A DNA stretch of 64,000 nucleotides from Candidatus Atribacteria bacterium UBA6251. GTDB taxonomy: Bacteria; Atribacterota; Phoenicimicrobiia; Phoenicimicrobiales; Phoenicimicrobiaceae. The stretch is from assembly GCA_002441285.1 (NCBI GenBank), contig DJVR01000028.1:1-64000 (forward strand), in the 5' to 3' direction. The translations under genes and the position numbers were made by a program. Of the stretch, positions 53,114 to 62,398 are shown in pieces. Numbering within the stretch: position 1 is the first letter of the stretch; every line of letters starts with the position of its first letter. The notes beneath the pieces were generated by a model. It was not told the DNA's origin and made no database searches. It saw only the letters and a program-made list of their open reading frames with translations.

Positions 53114-54367
53114 ATGAAGGTATTAATTTTTGGTGGTTCTGGTAAGATGGGTTCTGCAGTTGCCTGGGATTTAGTCAAAAATGATAAGATTGGAGAAGTA
53201 GGGATTATTGGGATTGCCGGAAGAAAAGAAGATAGTTTAGAAAAGGTAAAAAAGTGGATAGGTAGTGAAAAGTTGGTACTACATAATATCGATGTGAACA
53301 ATCGGAAAGAAACAATGAATTTAATGGAAAGGTATGATGTAGGAGCAATTGCTTTACCCGATAGAAGAAGTAGTTATAAAGTAGTAGAAATGGCTATTGA
53401 AGTGGGTTTGAATATTGTGGATATTTTGGAAGAGTATCATAGAAGACCAGATAAATATGAGGTAGAGGGGTTAGAAATACCCTCAGGGATGAGCTTAAGA
53501 GAATATGGGGAACTACTTCATCATAAGGCGGTAGAAAAAGGAGTGACTTTTGTCGATGGAGCAGGTTTTGCTCCAGGATTAACTAATATTACTCTAGGCG
53601 AAGGTATTAGAAAATTGGATCAGGCTGATTCTGCTATTGCTAGATGCGGTGGGATTCCGGCAAAAGAGTTTGCTGAACATCATCCTCTAAAATATGTGAT
53701 AACCTGGGCTTTTGAACATGTATTACGAGAATATATGATTAAAGTAGAAGTGATAAAAGATGGTAAAATTATGGAAATAGATGCGATGAGTGATTTTGAA
53801 GAGTTTAGATTTAAGCAACTAGGGAAAGACGAAAAACTGAGCTGCGCAGTTACTCCAGGGATGCCCAGTTTTGTACATACCAGACCATTTCTGAAAGAAT
53901 TTGCTGAAAAAACCATTCGCTGGCCTGGTCATTGGGAAGGGGCTAAAGTATTGAAAGAATGTGGAATGTTGGATTCTAGCCCTGTGGAATTTAAGGATAC
54001 CAAAATTCCACCTCGAGAATTTTTATCTTTCGTAATGTTACCTAAGCTTAAACCCCTGCCAGGTGAATATGATATTTGTGTGATGTGGAATACAGTAAAA
54101 GGGGAAAAAGACGGAAAAAAAATCAGGATTGATTATTATATGTGGGAAGAAGCAGACCTTGAACACGGTATTTCTGCTATGGCTAGAGTAACTTCTTTCC
54201 CAGAAGCAATTACTGCTATAATGATAGGTAAAGGAGAAATTACCGAAAAAGGGGTGATAGCACCTGAAGATGCTATTAAAGGAAGGATATACCAGAATTT
54301 TATTGAAGAATTAAAGAAGAGGAGAATAAATATCCTGGAAATTTCTAAAATAGAATCTGATGAATAA
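53114..54367 (+). CDS. Saccharopine-dehydrogenase family enzyme under the lysine riboswitch
   Basis: 417 residues: an N-terminal Rossmann fold (VLIFGGSGKMGSAVAWDL) and the second domain with DGAGFAPGLTNITLGEGI, parallel to DMGVAPGMSHM in the earlier paralogue. It is probably an NAD(P)-linked lysine- or saccharopine-type oxidoreductase. The riboswitch upstream supports a role with lysine or a derivative; the exact reaction is not readable. ATG after AAGGAGGAAA. Confidence 0.8.
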   Translation: MKVLIFGGSGKMGSAVAWDLVKNDKIGEVGIIGIAGRKEDSLEKVKKWIGSEKLVLHNIDVNNRKETMNLMERYDVGAIALPDRRSSYKVVEMAIEVGLNIVDILEEYHRRPDKYEVEGLEIPSGMSLREYGELLHHKAVEKGVTFVDGAGFAPGLTNITLGEGIRKLDQADSAIARCGGIPAKEFAEHHPLKYVITWAFEHVLREYMIKVEVIKDGKIMEIDAMSDFEEFRFKQLGKDEKLSCAVTPGMPSFVHTRPFLKEFAEKTIRWPGHWEGAKVLKECGMLDSSPVEFKDTKIPPREFLSFVMLPKLKPLPGEYDICVMWNTVKGEKDGKKIRIDYYMWEEADLEHGISAMARVTSFPEAITAIMIGKGEITEKGVIAPEDAIKGRIYQNFIEELKKRRINILEISKIESDE

Positions 54368-54410
54368 TAATTATTATTAAATAGAATAAAAATTCGAGGA
54401 GGGAAAACAA

Positions 54411-55712
54411 ATGAGTAAATCTATCCTTATTAAAACTGATTTGCCTGGACCAAAATCTAAAGAGATTCAACAAAAAAGGGGGGAATATATTGCCAGACCT
54501 ATGGGGAGTTCTTTATCACCGTGTTATATTGCTTCTGGGGAAGGTGCTTTAGTAAATGATGTTGATGGTAACCGTTTTATTGATCTTACTGGTGGTTGGG
54601 GGTGTTTGGTGGTAGGGCATTCCCATCCGAGAGTAGTTAAGGCGATTCAGAGGCAAGTAGAGGATTATTTACATACTGATTTTACCGCTGTACCTTATCA
54701 ACCCTTGATTGATTTAGCAGAAAAATTAGTAGAATTAGCACCAGGTAAAGAGCCTAAAACAGCGGCATTTTTTAATTCTGGAGCAGAAGCAGTGGAAAAT
54801 GCAGTCAAGATTGCGCGTGCTTATACCAAGAGACCCGCTATTGTAGTTTTTGAAAATGCTTTTCATGGTAGAACATTGTTGGCTATGACTATGACCCATA
54901 AAGCTATGCCTTATAAATATCACTTTGGACCCTTTGCACCTGAAATTTATCGTCTACCTTTTCCCACTCCTTCCCATCCCTTAGAATATACAATTTGGGA
55001 GAAAAAACTTCTTCAAATAGTAATTCCTGAATCCGTAGCTGCGATAGTGATTGAACCTATTCAGGGGGAAGGAGGTTTTAATGTCCCTCAGGAAGGATTT
55101 TTGAAATTTTTAAGAGAATTAACTAAAAAATATGGGATTTTAATGGTTCTTGATGAAGTACAAAGTGGAGTAGGAAGAACTGGAAAGTTTTATGCTATTG
55201 AAAATTGGAATGTGGAACCGGATATTATCTGTTTAGGAAAATCTTTAGCTTCTGGATTACCTCTTTCAGCGGTAATAGCTAAAAAAATTATTACCGATAG
55301 TCTACCAGAGGGGTGTATTGGAGGGACTTATGTAGGAAATCCAGTAGCCTGTCGGGTAGCTCTGGAAGTTCTGGCTATAATTCGAGAAGAAAATCTTCTG
55401 GAAAGAGCTATTCATATAGGAGAAATATTGAAAGAAAGATTTTTGCAAATGAAAGATAAATATTCTATAGTAGGAGATGTACGGGGCATAGGGGCTATGA
55501 TGGCAATAGAATTAGTAAAGGATAGAAAGACTAAAGAACCAGCTACGGAAGAAACAGCAAGAATAATCCAGGAATGTGTTCAGCAGGGAGTATTTATTCC
55601 CAGTGCTGGTTTAAATAAGAATGTTTTAAGAATATTAGTTTCTCTATCCATTACCGATGAACAACTAAATGAAGCACTGGATGTATTGGAAGGAGCAATG
55701 AGTAGAATTTAA
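54411..55712 (+). CDS. Class III aminotransferase (GABA/ornithine/lysine type)
   Basis: 433 residues. PLP-enzyme motifs: DLTGGWGCLVVGHSHPRV, FFNSGAEAVENAVKIAR, VLDEVQSGVGRTGKFYA, and the Schiff-base lysine in CLGKSLASGLPLSAVI. The family transfers omega-amino groups. In an operon behind a lysine riboswitch, a lysine epsilon- or 5-aminovalerate-type aminotransferase is likely, with 4-aminobutyrate aminotransferase as an alternative. Confidence 0.87.
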   Translation: MSKSILIKTDLPGPKSKEIQQKRGEYIARPMGSSLSPCYIASGEGALVNDVDGNRFIDLTGGWGCLVVGHSHPRVVKAIQRQVEDYLHTDFTAVPYQPLIDLAEKLVELAPGKEPKTAAFFNSGAEAVENAVKIARAYTKRPAIVVFENAFHGRTLLAMTMTHKAMPYKYHFGPFAPEIYRLPFPTPSHPLEYTIWEKKLLQIVIPESVAAIVIEPIQGEGGFNVPQEGFLKFLRELTKKYGILMVLDEVQSGVGRTGKFYAIENWNVEPDIICLGKSLASGLPLSAVIAKKIITDSLPEGCIGGTYVGNPVACRVALEVLAIIREENLLERAIHIGEILKERFLQMKDKYSIVGDVRGIGAMMAIELVKDRKTKEPATEETARIIQECVQQGVFIPSAGLNKNVLRILVSLSITDEQLNEALDVLEGAMSRI

Positions 55713-55790
55713 AAAATAAAAAAATAACAAAAAAAGAGGAATATTGAAATTTTTATCGAAAATAAATTAAAATAAAGAGGGGATGTATTT

Positions 55791-57119
55791 ATGATATCTA
55801 AGAGAAAAATTATTATTATGGGGGCAGCAGGTAGAGATTTTCATAATTTTAACGTCTATTTTAAAAATAATGAAAATTATGAAGTGATTGCTTTTACCGC
55901 TACACAAATTCCAGATATTGCAGGTAGAGAATATCCGGCTGAACTTTCTGGTCCTTTGTATCCAAAAGGTATTCCTATATATCCAGAAGAAGACTTACCT
56001 GCTTTAATTAAAAAGTATAAAATTGATCAGGTAATTTTAGCTTATAGTGACATTTCATATCAATATGTAATGAACAGAGCTTCTCTGGTATTAGCCAATG
56101 GTGCAGATTTTAGACTAATGGGACCGAAAAATATTATGCTGAAATCAAAACTACCAGTAGTATCGGTATGCGCGGTAAGGACAGGTTGTGGCAAAAGCCA
56201 AACTACTCGCAAAGTAACTGATATTTTAAAAAAGAAAGGTTATAAAATTGCAGTAATCAGGCATCCTATGCCTTATGGTGATCTTAAAGAGCAGATCTGG
56301 CAAAGATACGAAGATTATTCCGATTTAGATCGTTATAAATGTACTATTGAAGAAAGAGAAGAATATGAGCCACATTTAGATAGAGGGAATATTTTGTATG
56401 CCGGTGTGGATTACCAAGAAATATTAACCAGAGCAGAAAAGGATGTAGATGTAATTGTTTGGGATGGGGGCAATAATGATCTTCCCTTTTATCAGCCAGA
56501 TTTACATATTGTAGTTACTGATCCTCATCGTGCTGGGCATGAAACAAGTTATTATCCAGGTGAAGCAAATCTTCGAATGGCGGATGTAGTAGTAATTAAT
56601 AAGATAGATACTGCCGTACCAGAGAAAATAAATTTTTTACGGGAAAACATTTATAAGCTTGCCCCCCAAGCTATTTTGGTTGAAGCTGCTTCTCCTATTA
56701 TAGTTGAGGGATATGAGCTGATTAGAGGTAAGAGAGTGCTAGTAGTTGAGGATGGGCCAACCTTAACTCACGGAGAGATGAAGTATGGGGCAGGAATTAT
56801 TGCTGCCCAAAAATTTGGAGCCAAAGAAATAGTAGACCCTAGACCTTATGCTGTCGGTAGCATCAGAGAAACTTATCAAAAATATCCAGCAATAGGTACT
56901 CTATTGCCAGCTATGGGGTATGGTAAAAAGCAGATTAAAGAGTTAGAAGTAACCATAAACTCAACTGACTGTGATTTGGTAATTGTAGGTACTCCTATAG
57001 ATTTAGGAAGGATAATTCAAATAAATAAAAAACTAATAAGAGTAAAATACGAATTGCAAGAAATTGGAAAGCCTGATCTGGAGGAGGCTATCAGCACCAA
57101 GATTGAAGATAGGAGGTGA
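55791..57119 (+). CDS. Cyclic 2,3-diphosphoglycerate synthetase-like GTPase
   Basis: 442 residues. An N-terminal nucleotide-binding part (KIIIMGAAGRDFHNFNVYF) is followed by a P-loop RTGCGKSQTT (130-138) and GEANLRMADVVVINKIDTA, a GTPase-like NKxD. This is the bacterial family annotated as cyclic-2,3-diphosphoglycerate synthetase. In bacteria without that solute its role is unknown. It often sits beside amino-acid fermentation genes, as here between the aminotransferase and a transporter. Confidence 0.82.
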   Translation: MISKRKIIIMGAAGRDFHNFNVYFKNNENYEVIAFTATQIPDIAGREYPAELSGPLYPKGIPIYPEEDLPALIKKYKIDQVILAYSDISYQYVMNRASLVLANGADFRLMGPKNIMLKSKLPVVSVCAVRTGCGKSQTTRKVTDILKKKGYKIAVIRHPMPYGDLKEQIWQRYEDYSDLDRYKCTIEEREEYEPHLDRGNILYAGVDYQEILTRAEKDVDVIVWDGGNNDLPFYQPDLHIVVTDPHRAGHETSYYPGEANLRMADVVVINKIDTAVPEKINFLRENIYKLAPQAILVEAASPIIVEGYELIRGKRVLVVEDGPTLTHGEMKYGAGIIAAQKFGAKEIVDPRPYAVGSIRETYQKYPAIGTLLPAMGYGKKQIKELEVTINSTDCDLVIVGTPIDLGRIIQINKKLIRVKYELQEIGKPDLEEAISTKIEDRR

Positions 57120-57300
57120 GGATTAAAGTTAAAAAACTGAATATTTTTATTATATCGGGTTTTATAAGAAGCTGATATAATATTCGAGGTTAATGGTAGA
57201 ATTTTAAAAACTACCTATATAAGGGGGAAAATTTTTTATACTAAGAAGTAAAATCACAGTATTTGTACTCAAAATAAAGAAAGGAGAGATATTTTAAAAA

Positions 57301-58977
57301 ATGTCTTATTATCATCCACATATTAAGAAAATTTTACTCTTTTTGTTTATAGCCATAGTCTTGGTAACTTTTTTTGGGAGTATTTGGGCTCAAGAAGAAG
57401 AGCCTAATGTGAATTATGGTTTTTTATCTCTTTTGCCTCCTTTGGTAGCCATTGTATTGTGTTTTATAACTAAGCAGGTACTAGCTTCTCTTTTTATTGG
57501 TATCTGGGTGGGAGCTACTATTTTATCAGGATGGAATCCTTTGGCTGGTGTCACTACGACGGTAGGTTATATAGTTGATAATGCAGCAGATAGTTGGAAT
57601 GCTACTATTTTATTATTCGATTTTGTAGTAGGAGGACTTATTGGTTTAATCTACCTTTCGGGAGGAGCTTATGCTTTTGTAAAAAGTATTACCGATAGAG
57701 TAAAGAACGCAAGAGGTGGACAGTTTACAGCTTGGCTTTTTGGTTTAATTATATTCTTTGATGATTATGCCAATACTGCGGTAGTAGGTAATGCTTTTAG
57801 ACCGGTAACTGATAAGTTGGGCATTTCTCGTGAAAAGTTTTCCTATATTGTCGATTCTACCGCCGCTCCAGTTGCTTCTTTAGCTCTTATTTCTACCTGG
57901 ATTGGTTATGAAGTAGGGCTTATTGGTGATGCTATCGAAGGTTCTTCAGTAACCCTTACTCCTTACACTATCTTCTTGCAATCTATCCCATACCGTTTCT
58001 ATAGTATTTTTGCCATCATATTAGTCTTATTTATTGCCTTATCACAGAGGGATTATGGTCCAATGTTAAAAGCAGAGTATAGAACCAGAACTACAGGGAA
58101 GGTCTTTGCTGATGGGGCAACCCCACTCTCTGGAGGTAGCCAATTAAAGGTTTTAGAAGGTGCTCCTCAAAAAACTATAAATATGGTAGTTCCTATTATA
58201 GCTTTGGTAGTAATAAGTATATTTGGAATGTGGTGGACGGGAGGTGGAACCTCTACTGGGTCCTTTACTGAGGCTATTTCCAATGCTGATGCTATGACTG
58301 CCCTTCTATGGGGAGCAATATTTGCAGTAATTATTGCTGTAATAATGTATAAAACACAGGGGATCGCCACTCTGGCAGATATGATGGATGCCTTTATAGA
58401 TGGTGCTAAGATGATGGTATTGGCCAATTTAATCTTACTTTCTGCCTGGTCTATTGGTAGTGTTTGTGATGAGATTGGAACTGCTCCTTACGTAGTAAAT
58501 GCAGCAAAAGGAATTATTTCTCCAGTTTTACTACCTATGGTTCTATTTTTAGTCTGTAATATAATTTCATTTTCTACTGGTACTTCTTGGGGTACTATGG
58601 CTATAGCTATGCCTATTGCTGTTCCATTAGCGCTCGCTCTGGGTGTTCCTTTACCTTTAGGGGTATCTGCAGTATTAACAGGTTCAGTAATGGGTGATCA
58701 TTGTTCACCTCTTTCAGACACTACTATTATGTCTTCAATGTTTTCCGGTTCAGATCATATGGATCATGTGAAAACCCAGATTCCTTATTCTTTAACTGCA
58801 GATGGAGTGGCTATATTAGCCTACATTCTAACCGGAAGTGGAATGTCAGTTGCCTTAATATTACCTTTGGGAATAATTTTGGTTGGAATTTTACTCTATC
58901 TATTTTCCAGTATCTCTGCCAAGTCAGCCGGTATTTCATTCCCCTTACCCGAACTTAAGGCAAAAGAAACAAAATAA
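57301..58977 (+). CDS. NhaC-family Na+/H+ antiporter-like transporter
   Basis: 558 residues, polytopic. An N-terminal hydrophobic stretch (residues about 11-31) precedes the NhaC domain: ITKQVLASLFIGIWVGATIL, FDDYANTAVVGNAFRPVTDK with an acidic pair in the membrane, STAAPVASLALISTWIGYEV, GTSWGTMAIAMPIAVPLALA, and GDHCSPLSDTTIMSS. Lysine-riboswitch-controlled NhaC relatives (LysW) are proposed lysine transporters, so this may move lysine or a product with sodium or protons. Ribosome site AAAGGAGAG. Confidence 0.87.
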   Translation: MSYYHPHIKKILLFLFIAIVLVTFFGSIWAQEEEPNVNYGFLSLLPPLVAIVLCFITKQVLASLFIGIWVGATILSGWNPLAGVTTTVGYIVDNAADSWNATILLFDFVVGGLIGLIYLSGGAYAFVKSITDRVKNARGGQFTAWLFGLIIFFDDYANTAVVGNAFRPVTDKLGISREKFSYIVDSTAAPVASLALISTWIGYEVGLIGDAIEGSSVTLTPYTIFLQSIPYRFYSIFAIILVLFIALSQRDYGPMLKAEYRTRTTGKVFADGATPLSGGSQLKVLEGAPQKTINMVVPIIALVVISIFGMWWTGGGTSTGSFTEAISNADAMTALLWGAIFAVIIAVIMYKTQGIATLADMMDAFIDGAKMMVLANLILLSAWSIGSVCDEIGTAPYVVNAAKGIISPVLLPMVLFLVCNIISFSTGTSWGTMAIAMPIAVPLALALGVPLPLGVSAVLTGSVMGDHCSPLSDTTIMSSMFSGSDHMDHVKTQIPYSLTADGVAILAYILTGSGMSVALILPLGIILVGILLYLFSSISAKSAGISFPLPELKAKETK

Positions 58978-59006
58978 ATAAAAAATTATTTTATTGATCT
59001 GGGAAA

Positions 59007-59053
59007 AATGAAGTCATCTTATCTGGAAAATAAAAAGATAGGATGGCTTCATT
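59007..59053 (+). terminator. 18-bp hairpin after the NhaC-like gene
   Basis: AATGAAGTCATCTTATCT (59007-59024) pairs with 59036-59053, with two G-U pairs and an 11-nt A-rich loop. No strong T-tract follows, but position and stability suggest the end of the lysine operon transcript. Confidence 0.6.
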
Positions 59054-59140
59054 AAGTTTAATAAAATTATGATTTAAAACTTATTCTCAGATATTTTCTT
59101 ATAGTGTAATGGAAAGGTAATAAAAAGGAGGAAATTTTTT

Positions 59141-61309
59141 ATGACTCAAATCAAACAAGAAGAGAACAATATATTAACAACTTTTAATTTTGAACCAGGT
59201 AAGGTGGACAAGGGATATACTGATAGACGTTTATATATTAATCTTTCTAAGAATAAGATTGAGGAAAGAAGCATCGAAACTAGAATAAAGGAGACTTTTA
59301 CTGGTGGTAGGGGTTACGGAATATGGTATTTATGGCAGGCTATTACACCTAAGACCAAATGGAATGACCCAGAGAATGAAATAATTTTTTGTACCGGACC
59401 CATCTGTGGAGTTACTCAGTACTCTGGAACCGGGAAAACCCATGTAGTATCTCTATCTCCAGAAACTGGAACAGTTAATGATAATAATGTAGGCGGTTAT
59501 TTTGCCCCTTTCTTAAAATTTTCTGGTTGGGATTTATTGGAAATTCAGGGCAAAGCAAAAAAAGATGTGATTATTTTCATTGATGGAAATAAAGGAAAAG
59601 TTTATATAGAAGAGGTAGAAGGATTAGATTCTAATACCTATTTTCTAACGGAAAAATTAACTGCAAGATTTGCTGATGATGAGAAAGATAAACGGAATAT
59701 AAGTGTGGTTAGTTCAGGAATAGGAGCTGAAAATACCCATTTAGGAATTTTAAATATTAGTTGGTATGATAGTCGAAGAAAACATGTCCGCATCAAGCAG
59801 GCTGGTCGAGGTGGTACCGGAACAGTATTTAGAGACAAAAAGATATTGGCTATAGTAATCAAATATTCCAGGGTTACTGCAAATTCTAATAAAGTGGCTA
59901 ACCCTGATTTAATTGCCCAAGCAGGGAAAAGAATAACCAAAGAAATCTTAGAATTGGATCACCTCCAAAACGGAATGCGTGAAACCGGAACCGTGAATCT
60001 GATAGATCATATGCAGAAATTTAATTGTTTACCAGTACACAATTTTAAGTTTGGTTCACATCCTGAAGCGGACAAAATTGCTAATAAAGTATGGCATCAG
60101 CGTATGACTCAGAATCAGGCGGGTGATTCTTGTTGGATAGGTTGTAATTTACGTTGTTCACATGGGGTAGATAATTTTGAATTAACTACTGGCCCCCTGA
60201 AAGGCAAAAAGGTTTTAGTAGATGGACCAGAATATGAAACTACTGCTGGATTTGGTGGTAATTGTGGATGCTTTAATTCAGATTTTGTATTAGAAGCGAA
60301 TTTTTACTGTGATCACTATGGTTTGGATACTATTGGAGTGAGTACTACTATAGCATTTCTAATGGAATGCTATGAAAATAATATCATCGATAAAAACATA
60401 ACCCAAGGGTTAGAACTTAATTTTGGAAATACGGCAGCGGCTTTAGAATTGATTCATCAGATGGCAGAAGGAAAAGGCTTTGGCAAAATTGCTGGTTTAG
60501 GGATTAGAAAGATTAAAAAAATTCTGGTGGAAAAGCATGAAGCAGATGAAAAATTCCTACAAGATATCGGGATGGAATGTAAGGGAATGGAGTTTTCCGA
60601 ATATGTTACCAAAGAATCTTTAGCTCAACAAGGAGGATATGGTATAGCTAACAAAGGGCCTCAACACGATGAATCCTGGTTAATTTTTATGGACCAGGTA
60701 AATAATCAAATTCCTACTTTCGAGGACAAAGCCGAAGCTCTTCATTATTTTCCATTATTTCGAACCTGGTTTTCTATTGTAGGTTTATGTAAATTACCCT
60801 GGAACGATATTGAACCCAGTGACAATAAGAAAAAATACCATGGTATTGAAGCAGCAAAAGTTCCGGAACATGTAGAGAACTATTGTTGGATTTTTGAAGG
60901 GGTAACCGGCAAAAAAATTACTCCTGAAGAGTTAATTTTACAATCAGAGAGAGTACATAACTTGCAGAGAATATTCAATTTAAGAATGGGCTTTGGTACT
61001 AGAGAATATGATCAGATTCCCTATCGGGCAATGGGGCCTGTTACCATAGAAGAATACGAATCACGCAAAGATTTTTATGATCAACAACTAAAAGAAATAA
61101 TGAAATTAGATGTTGAAAATAAAACTACTGAAGAAAAGATGAAAATTCTTAGAGTTTATCGAGAAGAACAGTATCAGAAACTTTGTGATGCTGTTTATAA
61201 ACGGAGAGGATGGAGTAATAAAGGTGTTCCCACTCTAGAGACTATAAAGAAATTAAGGATAGATTTTCCAGAAATTCTAGAAGTAGTTACCCAAATTGAT
61301 CCTGAGTAG
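59141..61309 (+). CDS. Aldehyde:ferredoxin oxidoreductase family protein (tungsten type)
   Basis: 722 residues. N-terminal tungstopterin domain: FTGGRGYGIWYLWQAI, FCTGPICGVTQYSGTGKTHV and NVGGYFAPFLKFSGWDLLEI. The cluster cysteines are CWIGCNLRC, a C-X3-C-X3-C spacing, with a later Cys in VGLCKLPWND as likely fourth ligand. Classic aldehyde oxidoreductases have C-X2-C-X3-C, so this is a divergent clade and its substrate is open. It would exchange electrons with ferredoxin. Single gene, ATG after AAGGAGG, own terminator. Confidence 0.85.
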   Translation: MTQIKQEENNILTTFNFEPGKVDKGYTDRRLYINLSKNKIEERSIETRIKETFTGGRGYGIWYLWQAITPKTKWNDPENEIIFCTGPICGVTQYSGTGKTHVVSLSPETGTVNDNNVGGYFAPFLKFSGWDLLEIQGKAKKDVIIFIDGNKGKVYIEEVEGLDSNTYFLTEKLTARFADDEKDKRNISVVSSGIGAENTHLGILNISWYDSRRKHVRIKQAGRGGTGTVFRDKKILAIVIKYSRVTANSNKVANPDLIAQAGKRITKEILELDHLQNGMRETGTVNLIDHMQKFNCLPVHNFKFGSHPEADKIANKVWHQRMTQNQAGDSCWIGCNLRCSHGVDNFELTTGPLKGKKVLVDGPEYETTAGFGGNCGCFNSDFVLEANFYCDHYGLDTIGVSTTIAFLMECYENNIIDKNITQGLELNFGNTAAALELIHQMAEGKGFGKIAGLGIRKIKKILVEKHEADEKFLQDIGMECKGMEFSEYVTKESLAQQGGYGIANKGPQHDESWLIFMDQVNNQIPTFEDKAEALHYFPLFRTWFSIVGLCKLPWNDIEPSDNKKKYHGIEAAKVPEHVENYCWIFEGVTGKKITPEELILQSERVHNLQRIFNLRMGFGTREYDQIPYRAMGPVTIEEYESRKDFYDQQLKEIMKLDVENKTTEEKMKILRVYREEQYQKLCDAVYKRRGWSNKGVPTLETIKKLRIDFPEILEVVTQIDPE

Positions 61310-61378
61310 GTCAGGAGAAATACTGGTTTTGTAATAGAAACCGGTGGAATAATGAAAAAATAGTTTAAAAGAAAATTG

Positions 61379-61425
61379 GTAAAGATCAGCGTCAAATAAT
61401 AATTGGTTCTGATCTTTACTTTTTT
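61379..61425 (+). terminator. Intrinsic terminator after the aldehyde oxidoreductase gene
   Basis: GTAAAGATCAG (61379-61389) pairs perfectly with CTGATCTTTAC (61409-61419), a 19-nt loop lies between, and six Ts follow. A shorter hairpin, CTGGTTT / AAACCGG, lies just upstream (61323-61344). Confidence 0.75.
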
Positions 61426-61762
61426 GCTTTAATATTAGATTATTTATGATTTCATAAAATGAATTTTTTTGTTACCTCATTTTTTTATTAGTGGTTTTGT
61501 TTCAGGAAATTATTAAGATAATTAATTTTTTCAATAAAAAGTATTTTATAATTTTTTAACTTATTGAAAAACAAAACTACAAACCACATACCGGAGAGCA
61601 ATCAAAAATATAAAGGTTTTTGTATTAATTCTTTAGATGTTTATACCTTGCATTTTTTTAACAGATATGATATTATTAAAATGTTAGGAATACCTAATAA
61701 AGATAGGAATATGAAAATATTTTCTAATTTCTGTGTTCAATATTACTTAAGGGAGGATTTTG
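61426..61762. other. Gene-free leader region before the DtxR-feo operon
   Basis: About 340 bp, very AT-rich, presumably the promoter region of the iron operon. The only distinct element is the TTAGG-N4-CCTAA palindrome at 61684. A short open frame here overlaps the regulator gene in another frame and has no ribosome site, so I do not count it as a gene. Confidence 0.5.
61684..61697. promoter_or_regulatory. Possible DtxR-family operator
   Basis: TTAGG-AATA-CCTAA, a 5-bp inverted repeat 66 bases before the regulator start. TTAGG and CCTAA are the half-sites of known iron-regulator (IdeR/DtxR) boxes, although the spacing here is shorter. Confidence 0.4.
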
Positions 61763-62155
61763 ATGGTAACACGAAATGTAGAAGACTATCTAGAAGCTAT
61801 ATGGGATTTACAGGATAAAAAAGGTTATATTAGGGCAAAAGATATCGCTCAAAAATTAAAGGTAAGCAGACCCAGTGTATCAGAGATGGTCAGAAAATTA
61901 TCCGAAGATAAATTTATACAATATGAAAGATATGGCGGAATAATTATTACTCCTAAGGGAAAGAGATTAGCCCAGGAGATTAAAAAACGTCATAATTTAT
62001 TGGTAAACTTTTTAAGGATTATAGGAGTAGACGAGGATAATGCCCAGAAAGATGCTTGTAAATTAGAGCATGACATATCTCCTGAAACTATGGATTGCTT
62101 AATTAAGTTTGTAGAATATGTTAACTTATTGCCGACTAAAAAGAAGAAAGGATAA
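61763..62155 (+). CDS. DtxR/MntR-family metal-dependent repressor
   Basis: 130 residues. N-terminal winged helix NVEDYLEAIWDLQDKKGYIR, AKDIAQKLKVSRPSVSEMVR, then the metal-binding and dimerisation domain with EIKKRHNLLVNFL, and the CKLEHDISPETMDCLIKFVE stretch containing likely metal ligands (Cys, Glu, His). There is no SH3-like third domain. The ATG after GGGAGG is preferred over a TTG one codon earlier. Position before feoAB suggests iron control of this operon. Confidence 0.9.
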   Translation: MVTRNVEDYLEAIWDLQDKKGYIRAKDIAQKLKVSRPSVSEMVRKLSEDKFIQYERYGGIIITPKGKRLAQEIKKRHNLLVNFLRIIGVDEDNAQKDACKLEHDISPETMDCLIKFVEYVNLLPTKKKKG

Positions 62156-62161
62156 GATTCT

Positions 62162-62398
62162 ATGTTTTCTATTTCGCTTGACTCCGTAAAAGAAGGTAAA
62201 GTGGTAAAAGTTTTAGATATTTATGGAGGATGGGGGATAAGACAACGCTTAAGTTGTTTAGGTATTCACCCAGGAGATTTAATTACGGTCAAAAAGAGCG
62301 GGATTATACACGGACCTATTTTAATAAGTATTCACGGGAATCATATTGCTTTAGGTAGAGGGATTGCCCGCAAAATATTGGTGGAGGAAGTAGAATGA
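62162..62398 (+). CDS. feoA: FeoA-domain protein
   Basis: 78 residues, an SH3-like fold: VVKVLDIYGGWGIRQRLSCL, GIHPGDLITVKKSG, and LGRGIARKILVEEVE at the end. FeoA helps FeoB in ferrous iron uptake. Its stop overlaps the feoB start (ATGA). Confidence 0.9.
   Translation: MFSISLDSVKEGKVVKVLDIYGGWGIRQRLSCLGIHPGDLITVKKSGIIHGPILISIHGNHIALGRGIARKILVEEVE

Noticed and set aside
61564..61818. An 84-codon open frame between the aldehyde oxidoreductase and the DtxR-family gene
   Set aside because: It starts with a TTG without a ribosome site, has no recognisable domain and runs into the regulator gene in another frame. It is a chance frame in an AT-rich gap.
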